Assembly: GCF_001553405.1 (NCBI RefSeq)
Contig: NZ_KQ960953.1
Span: forward strand, 1-64,000
DNA length: 64,000 nucleotides
Direction: 5' to 3'
Source: Megasphaera hutchinsoni
Lineage (GTDB): Bacteria; Bacillota; Negativicutes; Veillonellales; Megasphaeraceae
The number at the start of each line of letters is the position of its first letter. Position 1 is the first letter of the stretch. Under the pieces are notes generated by a model. That model did not search any database. It was given only the letters and a program-made list of their open reading frames with translations, and was not told where the DNA came from. The translations under genes and the position numbers were made by a program. Positions 16,826 to 25,785 of the stretch are shown piece by piece.

Positions 16826-17581
16826 TCACCTCAACGCATCTTTATATATTGCCTGAGCTAACACACGATATTCTTGTGCCATCTTACTTTCAGGAAATGC
16901 TTCAACAACTGTTTTTTTTAATTCTTCGGCTTTCGTTACGGTTTCACTGCGATCTAATATACCCAAAATAGGTGCTTGTATTTCCTGTGCTAATTCATTA
17001 ACCTTTCTTTCTTCGTGATGTACATTGCGTTTATTTAAAATAAGGCCACCTAATCGAGCATACCCACGATCACGAAAACTATGTATGGCCATAGCAATAT
17101 TAGCGGCTGCATAGATAGCCATATTTTCCCCAGACGTAACAATATAAACTGTATCAGCATAACCATTACGCATAGGCATAGAAAATCCACCACATACAAC
17201 ATCACCTAATACATCATAAAAAACTACATCTGGTTGATAAACATCATACGCACCTTGTTCTTCTAACATCTCTAATGCGGCAATAATCCCTCTACCTGCA
17301 CAGCCTGTTCCAGGTATAGGTCCCCCCGCTTCTACACAAACAATATCTTTATACCCTAAAGTAACCATTTTTTCTAATGGTACATCATCTTCATATTCAC
17401 GAATTAAGTCAAGTACTGTTGATATTTTTCCCTTTCCATGTAACGTAGATGTCGAATCAGCTTTTGGATCACAACCAATTTGCATAACTTTTAATCCCAT
17501 ATCGGCTAACGTTGCGGACATATTACAAACCGTTGTCGATTTGCCAATCCCACCTTTACCATAAATGGCTATTTTTCTCAT
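16826..17581 (-). CDS. NifH-like ATP-dependent reductase, module 2
   Basis: A 251-aa homodimeric Fe-protein homologue that would hydrolyse ATP and pass electrons to its component-1 partner. The P-loop GKGGIGKST is at 8-16, switch I DPKADST at 38-44, and both bridging [4Fe-4S] ligands are present: C94 (GTGCAGRGI) and C130 ([10 protein letters not shown]). All residues needed for an active Fe protein appear intact. The start at 17581 lies 30 nt after hypE. It is similar to, but distinct from, the module-1 NifH-like protein at 24560-25327. The dedicated role is unknown; true NifH is unlikely because no nifDK, E, N or B is here. Confidence 0.88.
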   Translation of the reverse strand: MRKIAIYGKGGIGKSTTVCNMSATLADMGLKVMQIGCDPKADSTSTLHGKGKISTVLDLIREYEDDVPLEKMVTLGYKDIVCVEAGGPIPGTGCAGRGIIAALEMLEEQGAYDVYQPDVVFYDVLGDVVCGGFSMPMRNGYADTVYIVTSGENMAIYAAANIAMAIHSFRDRGYARLGGLILNKRNVHHEERKVNELAQEIQAPILGILDRSETVTKAEELKKTVVEAFPESKMAQEYRVLAQAIYKDALR

Positions 17582-17611
17582 ATAATATACTCCATATCTA
17601 TACCCCAGCCC

Positions 17612-18616
17612 TTAACATATGCGAGGTAATAATTCCCCCCGCGGTGGAGGTAACATCGTTTTCGTACCAATTTCTGTTTCCATCACAACATGGCCTACCA
17701 ATTCATCTGTTACGCGTCCAATAATAGCCGTTTCTTCACCATGTGGCGAATGACGTAACGTATCTAGAACCTTCATTGCTTGTTCTTCTGGAACAATAAT
17801 CACCATACGCCCTTCACAAGCCAAATATAACGGCTCTAAACCTAATAAACCACAAACACCACGAACAGAAGGATGAACAGGAATTGCTGTACTTTTCAAA
17901 CAAATACCTACTTGGCTTTGTGCAGCAATTTCATATAATACTGTACCCACACCACCGCGAGTGGCATCTCGAATGACGTGAATATCCCTTGTTGCTTTTA
18001 GCATATTGTCTACTAACGACCATAATGGTGCACAATCACTAGTAATTTCTGCATCAATACCAAATTTATTTCGTGCTAACAATATCGTACATCCATGGCG
18101 ACCGATATCACCAGTAACCATAATCACATCACCTGGTTTTGCTTTTGTCCCCGAAAGGGATAATCCTGGTGTCACTTTACCTATTCCCGTCGTCGTAATA
18201 AATAATTTATCAACCTGTCCCTTACCCGCAACTTTCGTATCACCTGCAACAATCAAAACCCCTACTTCTTTTGCTGTATCTTCCATAGAGGTAACATACC
18301 GCTTTAAATCCTCAACAGGCAATCCTTCCTCAATAACCATAGCACAAGATAAATACATTGGTTTAGCTCCCATACAAGCTAAGTCATTGACCGTACCACA
18401 AATACTTAATTTTCCTATATTTCCACCAGCAAAATCTGGGGGGGAAACAATAAAACCATCGGTCGAAAAAGCTAACTTTTCCCCTGGAATAGGTAGTATA
18501 GCTGCATCATCTCCTGTAAATAAGGGATTATAAAAATGTGCCTTAAAAACGCTTTCAATTAACTCACTTGTATGCTTTCCACCTGCTCCATGTGCCAAGG
18601 TAATAAATTTTTCCAT
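17612..18616 (-). CDS. hypE: Hydrogenase maturation protein HypE
   Basis: A 334-aa PurM-like ATPase that dehydrates the carbamoyl group placed on its C-terminal cysteine by HypF, giving the thiocyanate that becomes the CN ligand. Visible are HGAGGKHTSELI at the start, the FTGDDAAILPIPG ATP-binding region, GGNIGKLSICGTVNDLACMGA, and an intact C-terminal PRIC whose cysteine is the carbamoylation site. The ATG at 18616 follows GGAGG; the longer reading starts inside hypD. It is 2 nt from hypD. Confidence 0.95.
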   Translation of the reverse strand: MEKFITLAHGAGGKHTSELIESVFKAHFYNPLFTGDDAAILPIPGEKLAFSTDGFIVSPPDFAGGNIGKLSICGTVNDLACMGAKPMYLSCAMVIEEGLPVEDLKRYVTSMEDTAKEVGVLIVAGDTKVAGKGQVDKLFITTTGIGKVTPGLSLSGTKAKPGDVIMVTGDIGRHGCTILLARNKFGIDAEITSDCAPLWSLVDNMLKATRDIHVIRDATRGGVGTVLYEIAAQSQVGICLKSTAIPVHPSVRGVCGLLGLEPLYLACEGRMVIIVPEEQAMKVLDTLRHSPHGEETAIIGRVTDELVGHVVMETEIGTKTMLPPPRGELLPRIC

Positions 18617-18618
18617 AA

Positions 18619-19668
18619 TTATATTCCTCCATATTGATAATATGCTGAACATGCACCTTCTTGCGAAACCATACATGCACCAATCGGATGATCCGGTGTA
18701 CACCCTTTACCAAAAACACTACATTGCGGTGGTCTACATTTTCCCTGCAATACGTCACCACAGCGACACAACGGATTAACTTTTCCTTTTAACGTAGGAA
18801 TTTCATATTTTTTACGAGCATCATATAAAGCAAATACGGGGCGTAACATCAAACCCGAAAGGGGAATAACCCCTAATCCACGCCATTCTGAATCACATGG
18901 CTCCATCACTTCAGCCATTAATTTCTTACCTTCAATACTTCCTTCACGTGTAACCACACGCGGATAACAATTAACAAAAAATGGAGTCCCCTTGGGATAC
19001 TTTGCTAAAATAACGGCAAAAGCCGTCATTAACTCTTTACTCGTAAAACCAGCTACAACTCCAGATACCCCTCGTTTCACTAATGCTTCCGCATACTCCG
19101 TACCCATAATAGCATCAACATGTCCTGGATATAAAAATACATCAGCACTTCCCTGTAACGAATTATAAGCCATCGGCATAGTCTTATTTGCCGTTAATAA
19201 GGAAAAATTATTTATATGTTTTGCGAAAGCTTGTTTAACAGCTAAACAAGACGCCGGTGTAGTCGTTTCAAAGCCTACGGCTAAAAAAACAACCTCTTTA
19301 TCAGGATTTGCTAAAGCATAATCATAAGCATCAATCGGAGAATAGACAATTTGAATATCCGCCCCTTTACTCCGTGCATCGGCCAAACTCATATGCGTAC
19401 CTGGTACACGCAATAAATCGCCAAATGTACATACAACTACATTCTTCTCTAAAGCTAACCAAAGTGCTTCATCTACATATTCAATCGGAGTCACGCAAAC
19501 GGGGCACCCTGGTCCTGAAATAAGTTCAACTTGCGGTGGTAAAATTTGTCTAATTCCTAACTTAAATATTTCATGCGTATGTGTTCCACAGACCTCCATA
19601 ATACGAATAGGCGGTCCATCATAGCCCTGAATAATTTCCAAAGCCGTTCTTTTTTTTTGCCCATCCAT
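18619..19668 (-). CDS. hypD: Hydrogenase maturation protein HypD
   Basis: A 349-aa Fe-S protein that with HypC forms the scaffold where Fe receives CN and CO. Conserved motifs are present: EVCGTHTHEIF, GPGCPVCVTP, GFETTTPA, and the C-terminal [4Fe-4S] region CRCGDVLQGKCRPPQC...CTP...GACMVSQEGACSAYY. The ATG at 19668 follows GGAGG. It begins 1 nt after the hypC stop, the usual hypC-hypD coupling. Confidence 0.95.
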   Translation of the reverse strand: MDGQKKRTALEIIQGYDGPPIRIMEVCGTHTHEIFKLGIRQILPPQVELISGPGCPVCVTPIEYVDEALWLALEKNVVVCTFGDLLRVPGTHMSLADARSKGADIQIVYSPIDAYDYALANPDKEVVFLAVGFETTTPASCLAVKQAFAKHINNFSLLTANKTMPMAYNSLQGSADVFLYPGHVDAIMGTEYAEALVKRGVSGVVAGFTSKELMTAFAVILAKYPKGTPFFVNCYPRVVTREGSIEGKKLMAEVMEPCDSEWRGLGVIPLSGLMLRPVFALYDARKKYEIPTLKGKVNPLCRCGDVLQGKCRPPQCSVFGKGCTPDHPIGACMVSQEGACSAYYQYGGI

Positions 19669-19669
19669 C

Positions 19670-19876
19670 TTACAAATCCTCCAAAATATCGTCCGTTTCA
19701 TCCGTTTCATTATTCGTAATTTTAGCAATAGCCATGCCAGCATGCACCATGACATAATCGCCCGGATCTAAACTGGAAATTAATGCTGCTGAAATTTCCC
19801 GCTTTACCCCCGAAGCATCTACTAAAGCCATTCCATTTTTTATATTAATAACACGTGCTGGTAATCCTACACACAT
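19670..19876 (-). CDS. hypC: Hydrogenase maturation chaperone HypC
   Basis: A 68-aa HypC/HybG-type protein beginning MCVGLPARV; the Cys after Met is the iron-binding residue that carries Fe(CN)2CO with HypD and hands it to the target apoprotein. It has a short beta-barrel with DPGDYVMVHAGMAIAKI and an acidic tail. The ATG at 19876 follows AGGAGGG. In [NiFe] systems HypC recognises the large subunit; no such subunit is encoded here. Confidence 0.95.
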   Translation of the reverse strand: MCVGLPARVINIKNGMALVDASGVKREISAALISSLDPGDYVMVHAGMAIAKITNNETDETDDILEDL

Positions 19877-19928
19877 ACTATCCCTCCTAATTTATCGACA
19901 TACATTTTCCTAATTATAAATAAATTAT

Positions 19929-22220
19929 TTAATCATGATACATTGCATATACCGCTTGTCCTAATGCTAAGCCACCATCATTCGGTGGAACTAAACTATG
20001 TTTTAATACCAAAAATCCTTCTTCTACTAAAATTTGTTCGCACAATTTTAATAGTAATGTATTTTGAAATACCCCACCCGTAAGAACGACCGTCTGTAAC
20101 TTTGTTTCCTGTCTTGCAGCTAAACATGCACCTCCTACTAATCGGGCAATATATACATGAAATTCAAAGGCTAACTGTTCTGCCGCAACGCCTTCCCCTA
20201 TTTTTCGAATCAAATAAGTAATAAAAGAATTAACATCTAATATCCGCTGAGATTGACAAACTTTAGGTAATAACGGTTTTACAGCCTCTAACGGATGTTT
20301 TCTTTCCCATCTCATTGCGGCAAATTGTAACTTCATCGCCCCTTCTCCTTCAAACGTAGATATACGACAATATCCCAGTATCGCACTAACCGCATCAAAA
20401 ATACGTCCCATGCTAGTAGAAATAATACTATTAATTCCTTGATCTGCTAAAAACAATTGCGCATTTAACGCGTTATCATCTCCTTTCGTTAATCGCCATA
20501 AAATATCTCGTATCTCCTTACGCTTTTCTTGCCCGTATAAACTATCTAATATGCTAACAGCTATCCGCCATCCTTCCTTAGAGGCGATATCTCCCCCCCT
20601 ATGCCAAAAAGGAGATATAAAAGCAAATCGTGAAAACCGATGTACATCACAAAGTAAAATTTCACCACCCCAAATAGTTCCATCTCCCCCATAGCCAGTA
20701 CCATCAAAAGAAACGCCAATGACATTATCGGTATACCCATTTTCCGCCATACAAGAAAGAACATGGGCATAATGATGTTGTACCGATATCACCGGAATAC
20801 CTAACGTTTCTGCTACGGCTCGCGAATTATAGTTAGGATGTAAATCACAAGCAACTACTTGAGGCTTCGCTTCTAAAAGAGTCGTTAATCTCTGAACAGA
20901 TTCTTTTAAAACGGTCATCGTTCTAGTATCGCTCATATCCCCTATATATGGAGATAAGTAATATAAATTATATTTTCCTATACAAAAACAATTTTTTAAC
21001 TCGCCCCCAATCGCGAGCACTTCTTTATTTTTGCGTTTTCCCAGAAAAAAAGGCAATGGTGCATATCCCCGCGATCGACGGATCATATAAGGCTTATCAT
21101 CATACCAATCCATTACCGAATCGTCAGCCCTCAACCTAATATGTCGATCATGAGATAAAACTAATTCACACAATCCTTGCACTTCCGTACGAATATCCTC
21201 ATCCGTTCTACAAATAGGTGCCCCTGATTGATTGGCACTTGTCATAACCAATATATCAGGCATAGTTAACCCATCATCATATGTAAACAACAACAAATGT
21301 AACGGCGTATAAGGAAGCATTACTCCCACCTTGGGATTATCGGGAGCGATAGATGGGGCTATTTTTGAATTTTCTTTCTTTTCTAATAATATAATTGGCT
21401 TTTGATGTCCATCTAAGGTTTCTTGAACCGATAATGGAACGACACATTCTCTCATAGCAACAGCAAGGTTTTTCATCATAACCGCAAAAGGTTTAACTGG
21501 TCTATGTTTCACTTTACGTAACAAAGACACCGCCTGTTCATTCGTACCATCACAGCAAAAATGAAATCCTCCCAATCCTTTTACCGCGATAATTTTTCCA
21601 GCACAAATAGCTCGTCGTGCTGCTCGTATAGCGTCTTTATTTTTTTCTTGCCTATCCAATATATATACTTGAGGGCCACAATTAGGACAGCAAACTGGTT
21701 GGGCATCATAACGACGACTATGAGAATCAACATATTCAGCTGCACACTCATGACACATAGGAAAATCATTCATACTCGTTCGTTCTCTATCATATGGCAT
21801 GCCCTCTAAAATCGTTAAACGTGGCCCGCAAGCCGTACAATTAATAAAAGGATGTAAATATCTTCTATTCGATGGATCAAATAATTCTTTTTGACAAGTA
21901 AGACAGGTAGCAATATCAGGAGAAACAAAAATATCTCCTTCTTTCCGTTCACTTTCAACAATTGAAAAACAAGTATATGCAGAAACATCTATCGTTTCTA
22001 CTTTAACCTGCAAAATAGACGAACGAGCTGGTGCTTTGTCTTTAAGGTCTTTTAAAAATTGTTTTTTAGCAAATTCATTTCCTTGAATTAATATTTCTAC
22101 GTAAGACCCTTTGTTACAAACTGTCCCTTTTAACTGATATTTCATCGCGATGCGACTAACAAAAGGACGAAAACCAACGCCTTGAACAATTCCAACCACA
22201 CATACTCGCTCCGTTTTCAT
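19929..22220 (-). CDS. hypF: Carbamoyltransferase HypF
   Basis: A 763-aa enzyme converting carbamoyl phosphate and ATP into carbamoyl-adenylate and transferring the carbamoyl group to HypE, the source of CN ligands. Domains in order: acylphosphatase (1-90, GIVQGVGFRPFV), two zinc-finger modules (about 105-185, CLTCQ...CTACGP and CHEC...CCPNCGP), YrdC-like (about 195-385), and Kae1-like carbamoyltransferase (about 400-763, VQHHYAHVLSCM, GVSFDGTGYGGDGTIWGGE). It is complete. The start (ATG 22220) is 3 nt after the upstream nitrogenase-like gene, showing one transcript. Confidence 0.96.
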   Translation of the reverse strand: MKTERVCVVGIVQGVGFRPFVSRIAMKYQLKGTVCNKGSYVEILIQGNEFAKKQFLKDLKDKAPARSSILQVKVETIDVSAYTCFSIVESERKEGDIFVSPDIATCLTCQKELFDPSNRRYLHPFINCTACGPRLTILEGMPYDRERTSMNDFPMCHECAAEYVDSHSRRYDAQPVCCPNCGPQVYILDRQEKNKDAIRAARRAICAGKIIAVKGLGGFHFCCDGTNEQAVSLLRKVKHRPVKPFAVMMKNLAVAMRECVVPLSVQETLDGHQKPIILLEKKENSKIAPSIAPDNPKVGVMLPYTPLHLLLFTYDDGLTMPDILVMTSANQSGAPICRTDEDIRTEVQGLCELVLSHDRHIRLRADDSVMDWYDDKPYMIRRSRGYAPLPFFLGKRKNKEVLAIGGELKNCFCIGKYNLYYLSPYIGDMSDTRTMTVLKESVQRLTTLLEAKPQVVACDLHPNYNSRAVAETLGIPVISVQHHYAHVLSCMAENGYTDNVIGVSFDGTGYGGDGTIWGGEILLCDVHRFSRFAFISPFWHRGGDIASKEGWRIAVSILDSLYGQEKRKEIRDILWRLTKGDDNALNAQLFLADQGINSIISTSMGRIFDAVSAILGYCRISTFEGEGAMKLQFAAMRWERKHPLEAVKPLLPKVCQSQRILDVNSFITYLIRKIGEGVAAEQLAFEFHVYIARLVGGACLAARQETKLQTVVLTGGVFQNTLLLKLCEQILVEEGFLVLKHSLVPPNDGGLALGQAVYAMYHD

Positions 22221-22223
22221 CCT

Positions 22224-23255
22224 TTACTCCCTTCCCGAAACAGCAAAATGAGGATAATCAATATAAACACCTGTAAAATGCGGGATAGCTCGTTTAAAAT
22301 AAATATCACCAATAATTACATCAAATGAGCCCTCCTGTACTAACTGACAAAAATCATCTTCTTCTTTAAGATAAATATGAGGAAATGACAACAACTCTTT
22401 TTTTGCCATAAACCAAGAAGCCGTTATAACCTGCTTTGCACCTAAGGCACGTACTTTTTTTGCCATATCCAAAGCCGCTACTTGCTGATGTACAATCAAA
22501 ACAGATTTATCTTGCAATACTATATCATTAGTAAGAAGATTATCATTACCAAAATACCGACATTCATAAGGAATCCCAAATATCTTATACACATACTGTG
22601 CTGCTTCTAAGCCGGCTGGAGATATAACTATATTCTTCGTTACCGCACCGGCCTGCCGATAATCATCTAAACAATCAAATAATACTACTTTATCAACCGC
22701 ATCTTTTTGTAATATATCTACTATTTTATTTCCATCCATAGGATGCATAAATTCTAACGGAATCGCTCCCCATACACCCACCATGTTTTTTTTTGGTACA
22801 GCTAAAGGTTCAATGAATTGTGAACAAACGGCTTTATATGCTGCTTCCATTCCTTTATCATATAACCCCATACCCGTTGTATCGACTGTAATAACGGGAA
22901 TAGATACCTTCTTCGCAATCATTCTTTTTAAAGCTTGATAATCCGTACCAATAACCGATGGTACAGGTGTCCCAACAATAGCAATAAAAGCAGCTTGCAC
23001 ATGATCTACGGCTTGACATATTTTCGCTACCAATCGATCATCTCGTCCCATAATAGCATCCATATCACGAAGACCCGCACTAAATACCGCACTTTTGCGA
23101 CCACTAAACCATCTCGGCTCATCAAAACCACAAATATTGCCAGCACATCCTCCTGCATCACAAATCACAACAATGCCTTGTAATCCATAAAAAACAGAGG
23201 CCGCCCCCGATTGGTCAGGAGCAAAGGGCGAGATATATTTCCATAATCCTTTCAT
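22224..23255 (-). CDS. Nitrogenase component 1-like protein, module 1, second subunit
   Basis: A 343-aa component-1-like protein, shorter than NifD/K (about 450-500 aa). Cysteines C32, C37 and C42 (ICDAGGCAGNICGFDEPRW) lie in the N-terminal cluster-binding region, followed by GTPVPSVIGTD (95-105). DEPRW and TPVP-x3-GTD are shared with the module-2 protein at 14276-15496. In this protein Gly replaces the Cys that precedes TPVP in its paralogue. The ATG at 23255 overlaps the upstream stop as ATGA, indicating translational coupling and likely a stoichiometric pair. Function unknown. Confidence 0.75.
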   Translation of the reverse strand: MKGLWKYISPFAPDQSGAASVFYGLQGIVVICDAGGCAGNICGFDEPRWFSGRKSAVFSAGLRDMDAIMGRDDRLVAKICQAVDHVQAAFIAIVGTPVPSVIGTDYQALKRMIAKKVSIPVITVDTTGMGLYDKGMEAAYKAVCSQFIEPLAVPKKNMVGVWGAIPLEFMHPMDGNKIVDILQKDAVDKVVLFDCLDDYRQAGAVTKNIVISPAGLEAAQYVYKIFGIPYECRYFGNDNLLTNDIVLQDKSVLIVHQQVAALDMAKKVRALGAKQVITASWFMAKKELLSFPHIYLKEEDDFCQLVQEGSFDVIIGDIYFKRAIPHFTGVYIDYPHFAVSGRE

Positions 23256-24556
23256 GCTATATTCCTTTCTCTAAGGGAAAATTGTATTCTTTTTAATAAA
23301 GAAATCACCCCAGCATACCCAAAGGGCTGGATATCTTCGTCCCAATGTACATGCACTGCATGTGGATGATAATAGGAACAATCTTTACCTATCGTTACAT
23401 CAATATGTTCATGTCCATCCTCATAATAAATCATGCTAGGTGATAAATTAGAATACACTTTTGTAAGCGGTGTAAGCTCTGTTAAATGCCGGATATATAC
23501 ATAATCATTTTCTGAAATGTTAGCAAAAATTTCTTTTACCGCAAAACCATATTTAGTAAGTGCTAATGCCATTTCATAAGCATTGCCATTTTGCATTTCC
23601 CCAATCGAAACACGAATACCAGCACAACGTTGTTTTATTTCAGAAACAATTTCCTTTGCTTGTTCCCACCAAGCGGTGTCTTCGACAGAAACTCCCAATG
23701 TACGTCCCAAAGCCTGATACTGTGTATGTATTTTAGCGACTTGATACAAACGAGTTAATTCAATACTAGGAATGCCTAATCGTTCCTGCATATCCTGTGC
23801 CGCTAACCGAGCTTCGGGATGTAAAATAATATTAAAATTAGCTTGAGATAAGGTTTTATATGAATCATAATCCTTGCAACGAGCTAACTCATGAATAGTA
23901 TGAATTCCCATATTTTTTAATAATTCATATAGTTCACAATCGTCCTGTAAAGGTGAAAAATAACCAATTAAATTTACAGTTCTTCTATTTCTCGTTTGTT
24001 TTTCCAACAATGAATATACGGCACGCCGTACATCTACCATAGGCGGTTTACGACCTTCTCGCGTCAATGCATACATATAGCAAGGAACAACAGGCACCCC
24101 TATTTTTTGCGTCGCTTTTTTACATACCTGTTCCATGTCGGTTCCCAATAATGCATCGACACAGGTCATACAAACCATAACAACAGATGGACAGACCGTT
24201 TGAGTTGCTAATATTTCTTCTATCGCACTTGCTATCTTCCGCAAATGTCTACCTGTTACAATATCTGTTTCATCCATTTGATAATAAAAGAACCGCTCAC
24301 TATATCCACCCATTTCACTCAATATTGTCGTATTACGGCCACAGCATCCTGGCCCAATCAACAACATAATCGAACCCGGTATAGCTAATCCTGCACGTTT
24401 CACGCCAAAGCCTTGTGCTCCTGGCGAATTAAAAGCCAATGCAGCTGGCGAATTATATATTAAATGTGATGAAGAAATAAGTTCCTTTGGAATATTCGCA
24501 CTCCCTAACTGTGCTAATTCTTCAATGGTTATACTATATGGTATTAATGGTTTCAT
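23252..24556 (-). CDS. Nitrogenase component 1-like protein, module 1, first subunit
   Basis: A 434-aa component-1-like protein. LLIGPGCCGRNTT (C71, C72) resembles the first cluster-ligand motif of NifD/NifE, and VCMTCVDALLGTDMEQVC (C129, C132, C145) matches the second ligand region. No convincing FeMo-co Cys/His pair is seen in the C-terminal half, though HPHAVHVHWDED is His-rich near the end. The start is 3 nt after the NifH-like stop. With the 22224-23255 protein it probably makes a heteromeric partner of the module-1 NifH-like protein. Confidence 0.75.
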   Translation of the reverse strand: MKPLIPYSITIEELAQLGSANIPKELISSSHLIYNSPAALAFNSPGAQGFGVKRAGLAIPGSIMLLIGPGCCGRNTTILSEMGGYSERFFYYQMDETDIVTGRHLRKIASAIEEILATQTVCPSVVMVCMTCVDALLGTDMEQVCKKATQKIGVPVVPCYMYALTREGRKPPMVDVRRAVYSLLEKQTRNRRTVNLIGYFSPLQDDCELYELLKNMGIHTIHELARCKDYDSYKTLSQANFNIILHPEARLAAQDMQERLGIPSIELTRLYQVAKIHTQYQALGRTLGVSVEDTAWWEQAKEIVSEIKQRCAGIRVSIGEMQNGNAYEMALALTKYGFAVKEIFANISENDYVYIRHLTELTPLTKVYSNLSPSMIYYEDGHEHIDVTIGKDCSYYHPHAVHVHWDEDIQPFGYAGVISLLKRIQFSLRERNIA

Positions 24557-24559
24557 ATC

Positions 24560-25327
24560 TTACCCTTTCCTTACACTATCATTACTACTTAATAACGTTG
24601 CTAAGGCAATAAACTTTTGACTGATCATAAGATTGACATCTACTTCAATCACAGTTTTTCCCTGTTCTTCAGCATGATTGATATCATCACTACGCGGAAT
24701 ATCTGCAACAATCGGAACCTCAATTTGTGAAGCAAAAGCGTTCACCTTTTTTTCTTCATCTGGCACGTTACGCCGATTTAAAACAATTCCTCGTACGCTC
24801 GCATAACTACGATCAGCAAAATTTTTAACTGCCATCGCAATATTATTTGCAGCATATAAAGCCATTTTCTCTCCCGATGTAACAATCAATACATCATCAG
24901 CATATCCTTCACGAATCGGTGCTGCAAAACCGCCACAAACTACGTCCCCTAATACGTCATATAAAACAATATCTGGCTTATATATTTCAAATAAACCTAA
25001 ATCTTCTAATAAATCAAACGTAGCAATAATACCTCTTCCAGCACAACCTAAACCAGGTGTAGGTCCCCCTGTTTCAATACATAAAATATTTGCATATCCT
25101 TTACAAGAGATATCTTCTAATGATTGTGGATCTTCATCGTGAACACGCATATATTGCATTACCGATTCCAATGGCTTTCCACCCAATAAATTAAAGGTAG
25201 AATCAGCTTTAGGATCACAACCAATTTGAATTACTTTCATACCTTTATACGCAAAAGCCGCCGACAAATTACTCGTAATCGTTGATTTGCCTATGCCGCC
25301 TTTACCATACACAGCAATTTTTAACAT
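24560..25327 (-). CDS. NifH-like ATP-dependent reductase, module 1
   Basis: A 255-aa Fe-protein homologue with P-loop GKGGIGKST (8-16), DPKADST (38-44), and the two cluster ligands C95 (GLGCAGRGI) and C131 ([10 protein letters not shown]). It would be an ATP-driven electron donor to the two downstream component-1-like proteins. The ATG at 25327 follows GGGAGG, 11 nt after the TM1266-type gene. The arrangement H-component1-component1 repeats at 17581-14276, so the operon has two complete modules. Confidence 0.88.
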   Translation of the reverse strand: MLKIAVYGKGGIGKSTITSNLSAAFAYKGMKVIQIGCDPKADSTFNLLGGKPLESVMQYMRVHDEDPQSLEDISCKGYANILCIETGGPTPGLGCAGRGIIATFDLLEDLGLFEIYKPDIVLYDVLGDVVCGGFAAPIREGYADDVLIVTSGEKMALYAANNIAMAVKNFADRSYASVRGIVLNRRNVPDEEKKVNAFASQIEVPIVADIPRSDDINHAEEQGKTVIEVDVNLMISQKFIALATLLSSNDSVRKG

Positions 25328-25338
25328 ACATCCTCCCT

Positions 25339-25587
25339 TTAAGGCATAGGCGGATAAATTGTTTTCGTACTTACATCTGGAAGCATACCTAATTTTCCCG
25401 ATAATGCACTAATGATATTCTGCGGTGCATCAACAATAATACTAATCACATGCACACCTCTCTCATGATAAGGAATGCCCATCCGTCCAACAATATATTC
25501 TCCATACTCATGTAAAATTTCATTTAATTTTTCCGTAATATTACGCTTACCTACAATAATACCAATTAATGCTAGTCTAGTATCCAT
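25339..25587 (-). CDS. TM1266-type iron-only hydrogenase system putative regulator
   Basis: An 82-aa ACT/ferredoxin-like fold protein starting [16 protein letters not shown] and ending [17 protein letters not shown], matching the small TM1266 family that is found beside [FeFe]-hydrogenase maturation genes and resembles the NikR C-terminal ligand-binding domain. The ATG at 25587 follows GGAGG; the longer reading runs into the leader terminator. It is the first gene of the 12-gene operon and strengthens the link to [FeFe]-hydrogenase biogenesis. Its molecular role is not established. Confidence 0.85.
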   Translation of the reverse strand: MDTRLALIGIIVGKRNITEKLNEILHEYGEYIVGRMGIPYHERGVHVISIIVDAPQNIISALSGKLGMLPDVSTKTIYPPMP

Positions 25588-25600
25588 CAAATATACCTCC

Positions 25601-25656
25601 AAAAAAAAGACTCCATGCGAAAGCACAGAGCCTAGTATATGTTTAAGTGCTTTCGC
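25601..25656 (-). promoter_or_regulatory. Terminator/antiterminator pair in the operon leader (candidate riboswitch)
   Basis: On the minus strand a 10-bp stem (5' arm 25632-25623, loop TTTC, 3' arm 25618-25609, three G-U pairs) is followed by eight T (25608-25601), an intrinsic terminator directly before the ribosome site. A perfect 10-bp inverted repeat GCGAAAGCAC/GTGCTTTCGC (25617-25626 / 25647-25656) would pair across the terminator loop and parts of both arms, so the two folds exclude each other. About 90 nt of leader lies upstream as possible aptamer. I do not recognise a known riboswitch class. Confidence 0.65.
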
Positions 25657-25750
25657 CTTGCTTGTGCAGACAACTCTTTACAAGTAAGAACAAATGCGTA
25701 AATATAAAGCTTTTCGTCAGAAACTTCTTATGAATCGCTTATTTGTATAT

Positions 25751-25779
25751 AGTATAACAGATTTAATCAATAATGACTA
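25751..25779 (-). promoter_or_regulatory. Candidate promoter of the nitrogenase-like/hyp/hydF operon
   Basis: Minus-strand TATACT (25751-25756) with a weak TAGTCA -35 (25774-25779) at 17 nt, giving a leader of about 155 nt before the first gene. Confidence 0.45.
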
Positions 25780-25785
25780 TATTTT

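Noticed and set aside
14276-25327. Coenzyme F430 (CfbCD) or chlorophyll (BchLNB/XYZ) reductase genes
   Set aside because: No tetrapyrrole genes are in the operon, there are two component-1 subunits per module (CfbD is single), and the only tetrapyrrole gene (cbiK) is 32 kb away.
13087-25587. Nitrogen-fixation (nif) cluster
   Set aside because: Although NifH-like and component-1-like genes are present, there is no nifB, nifE/N pair with cofactor motifs, nifV or regulators, and component-1 proteins lack recognisable FeMo-co ligands. Hyp and HydF context fits cofactor assembly better.
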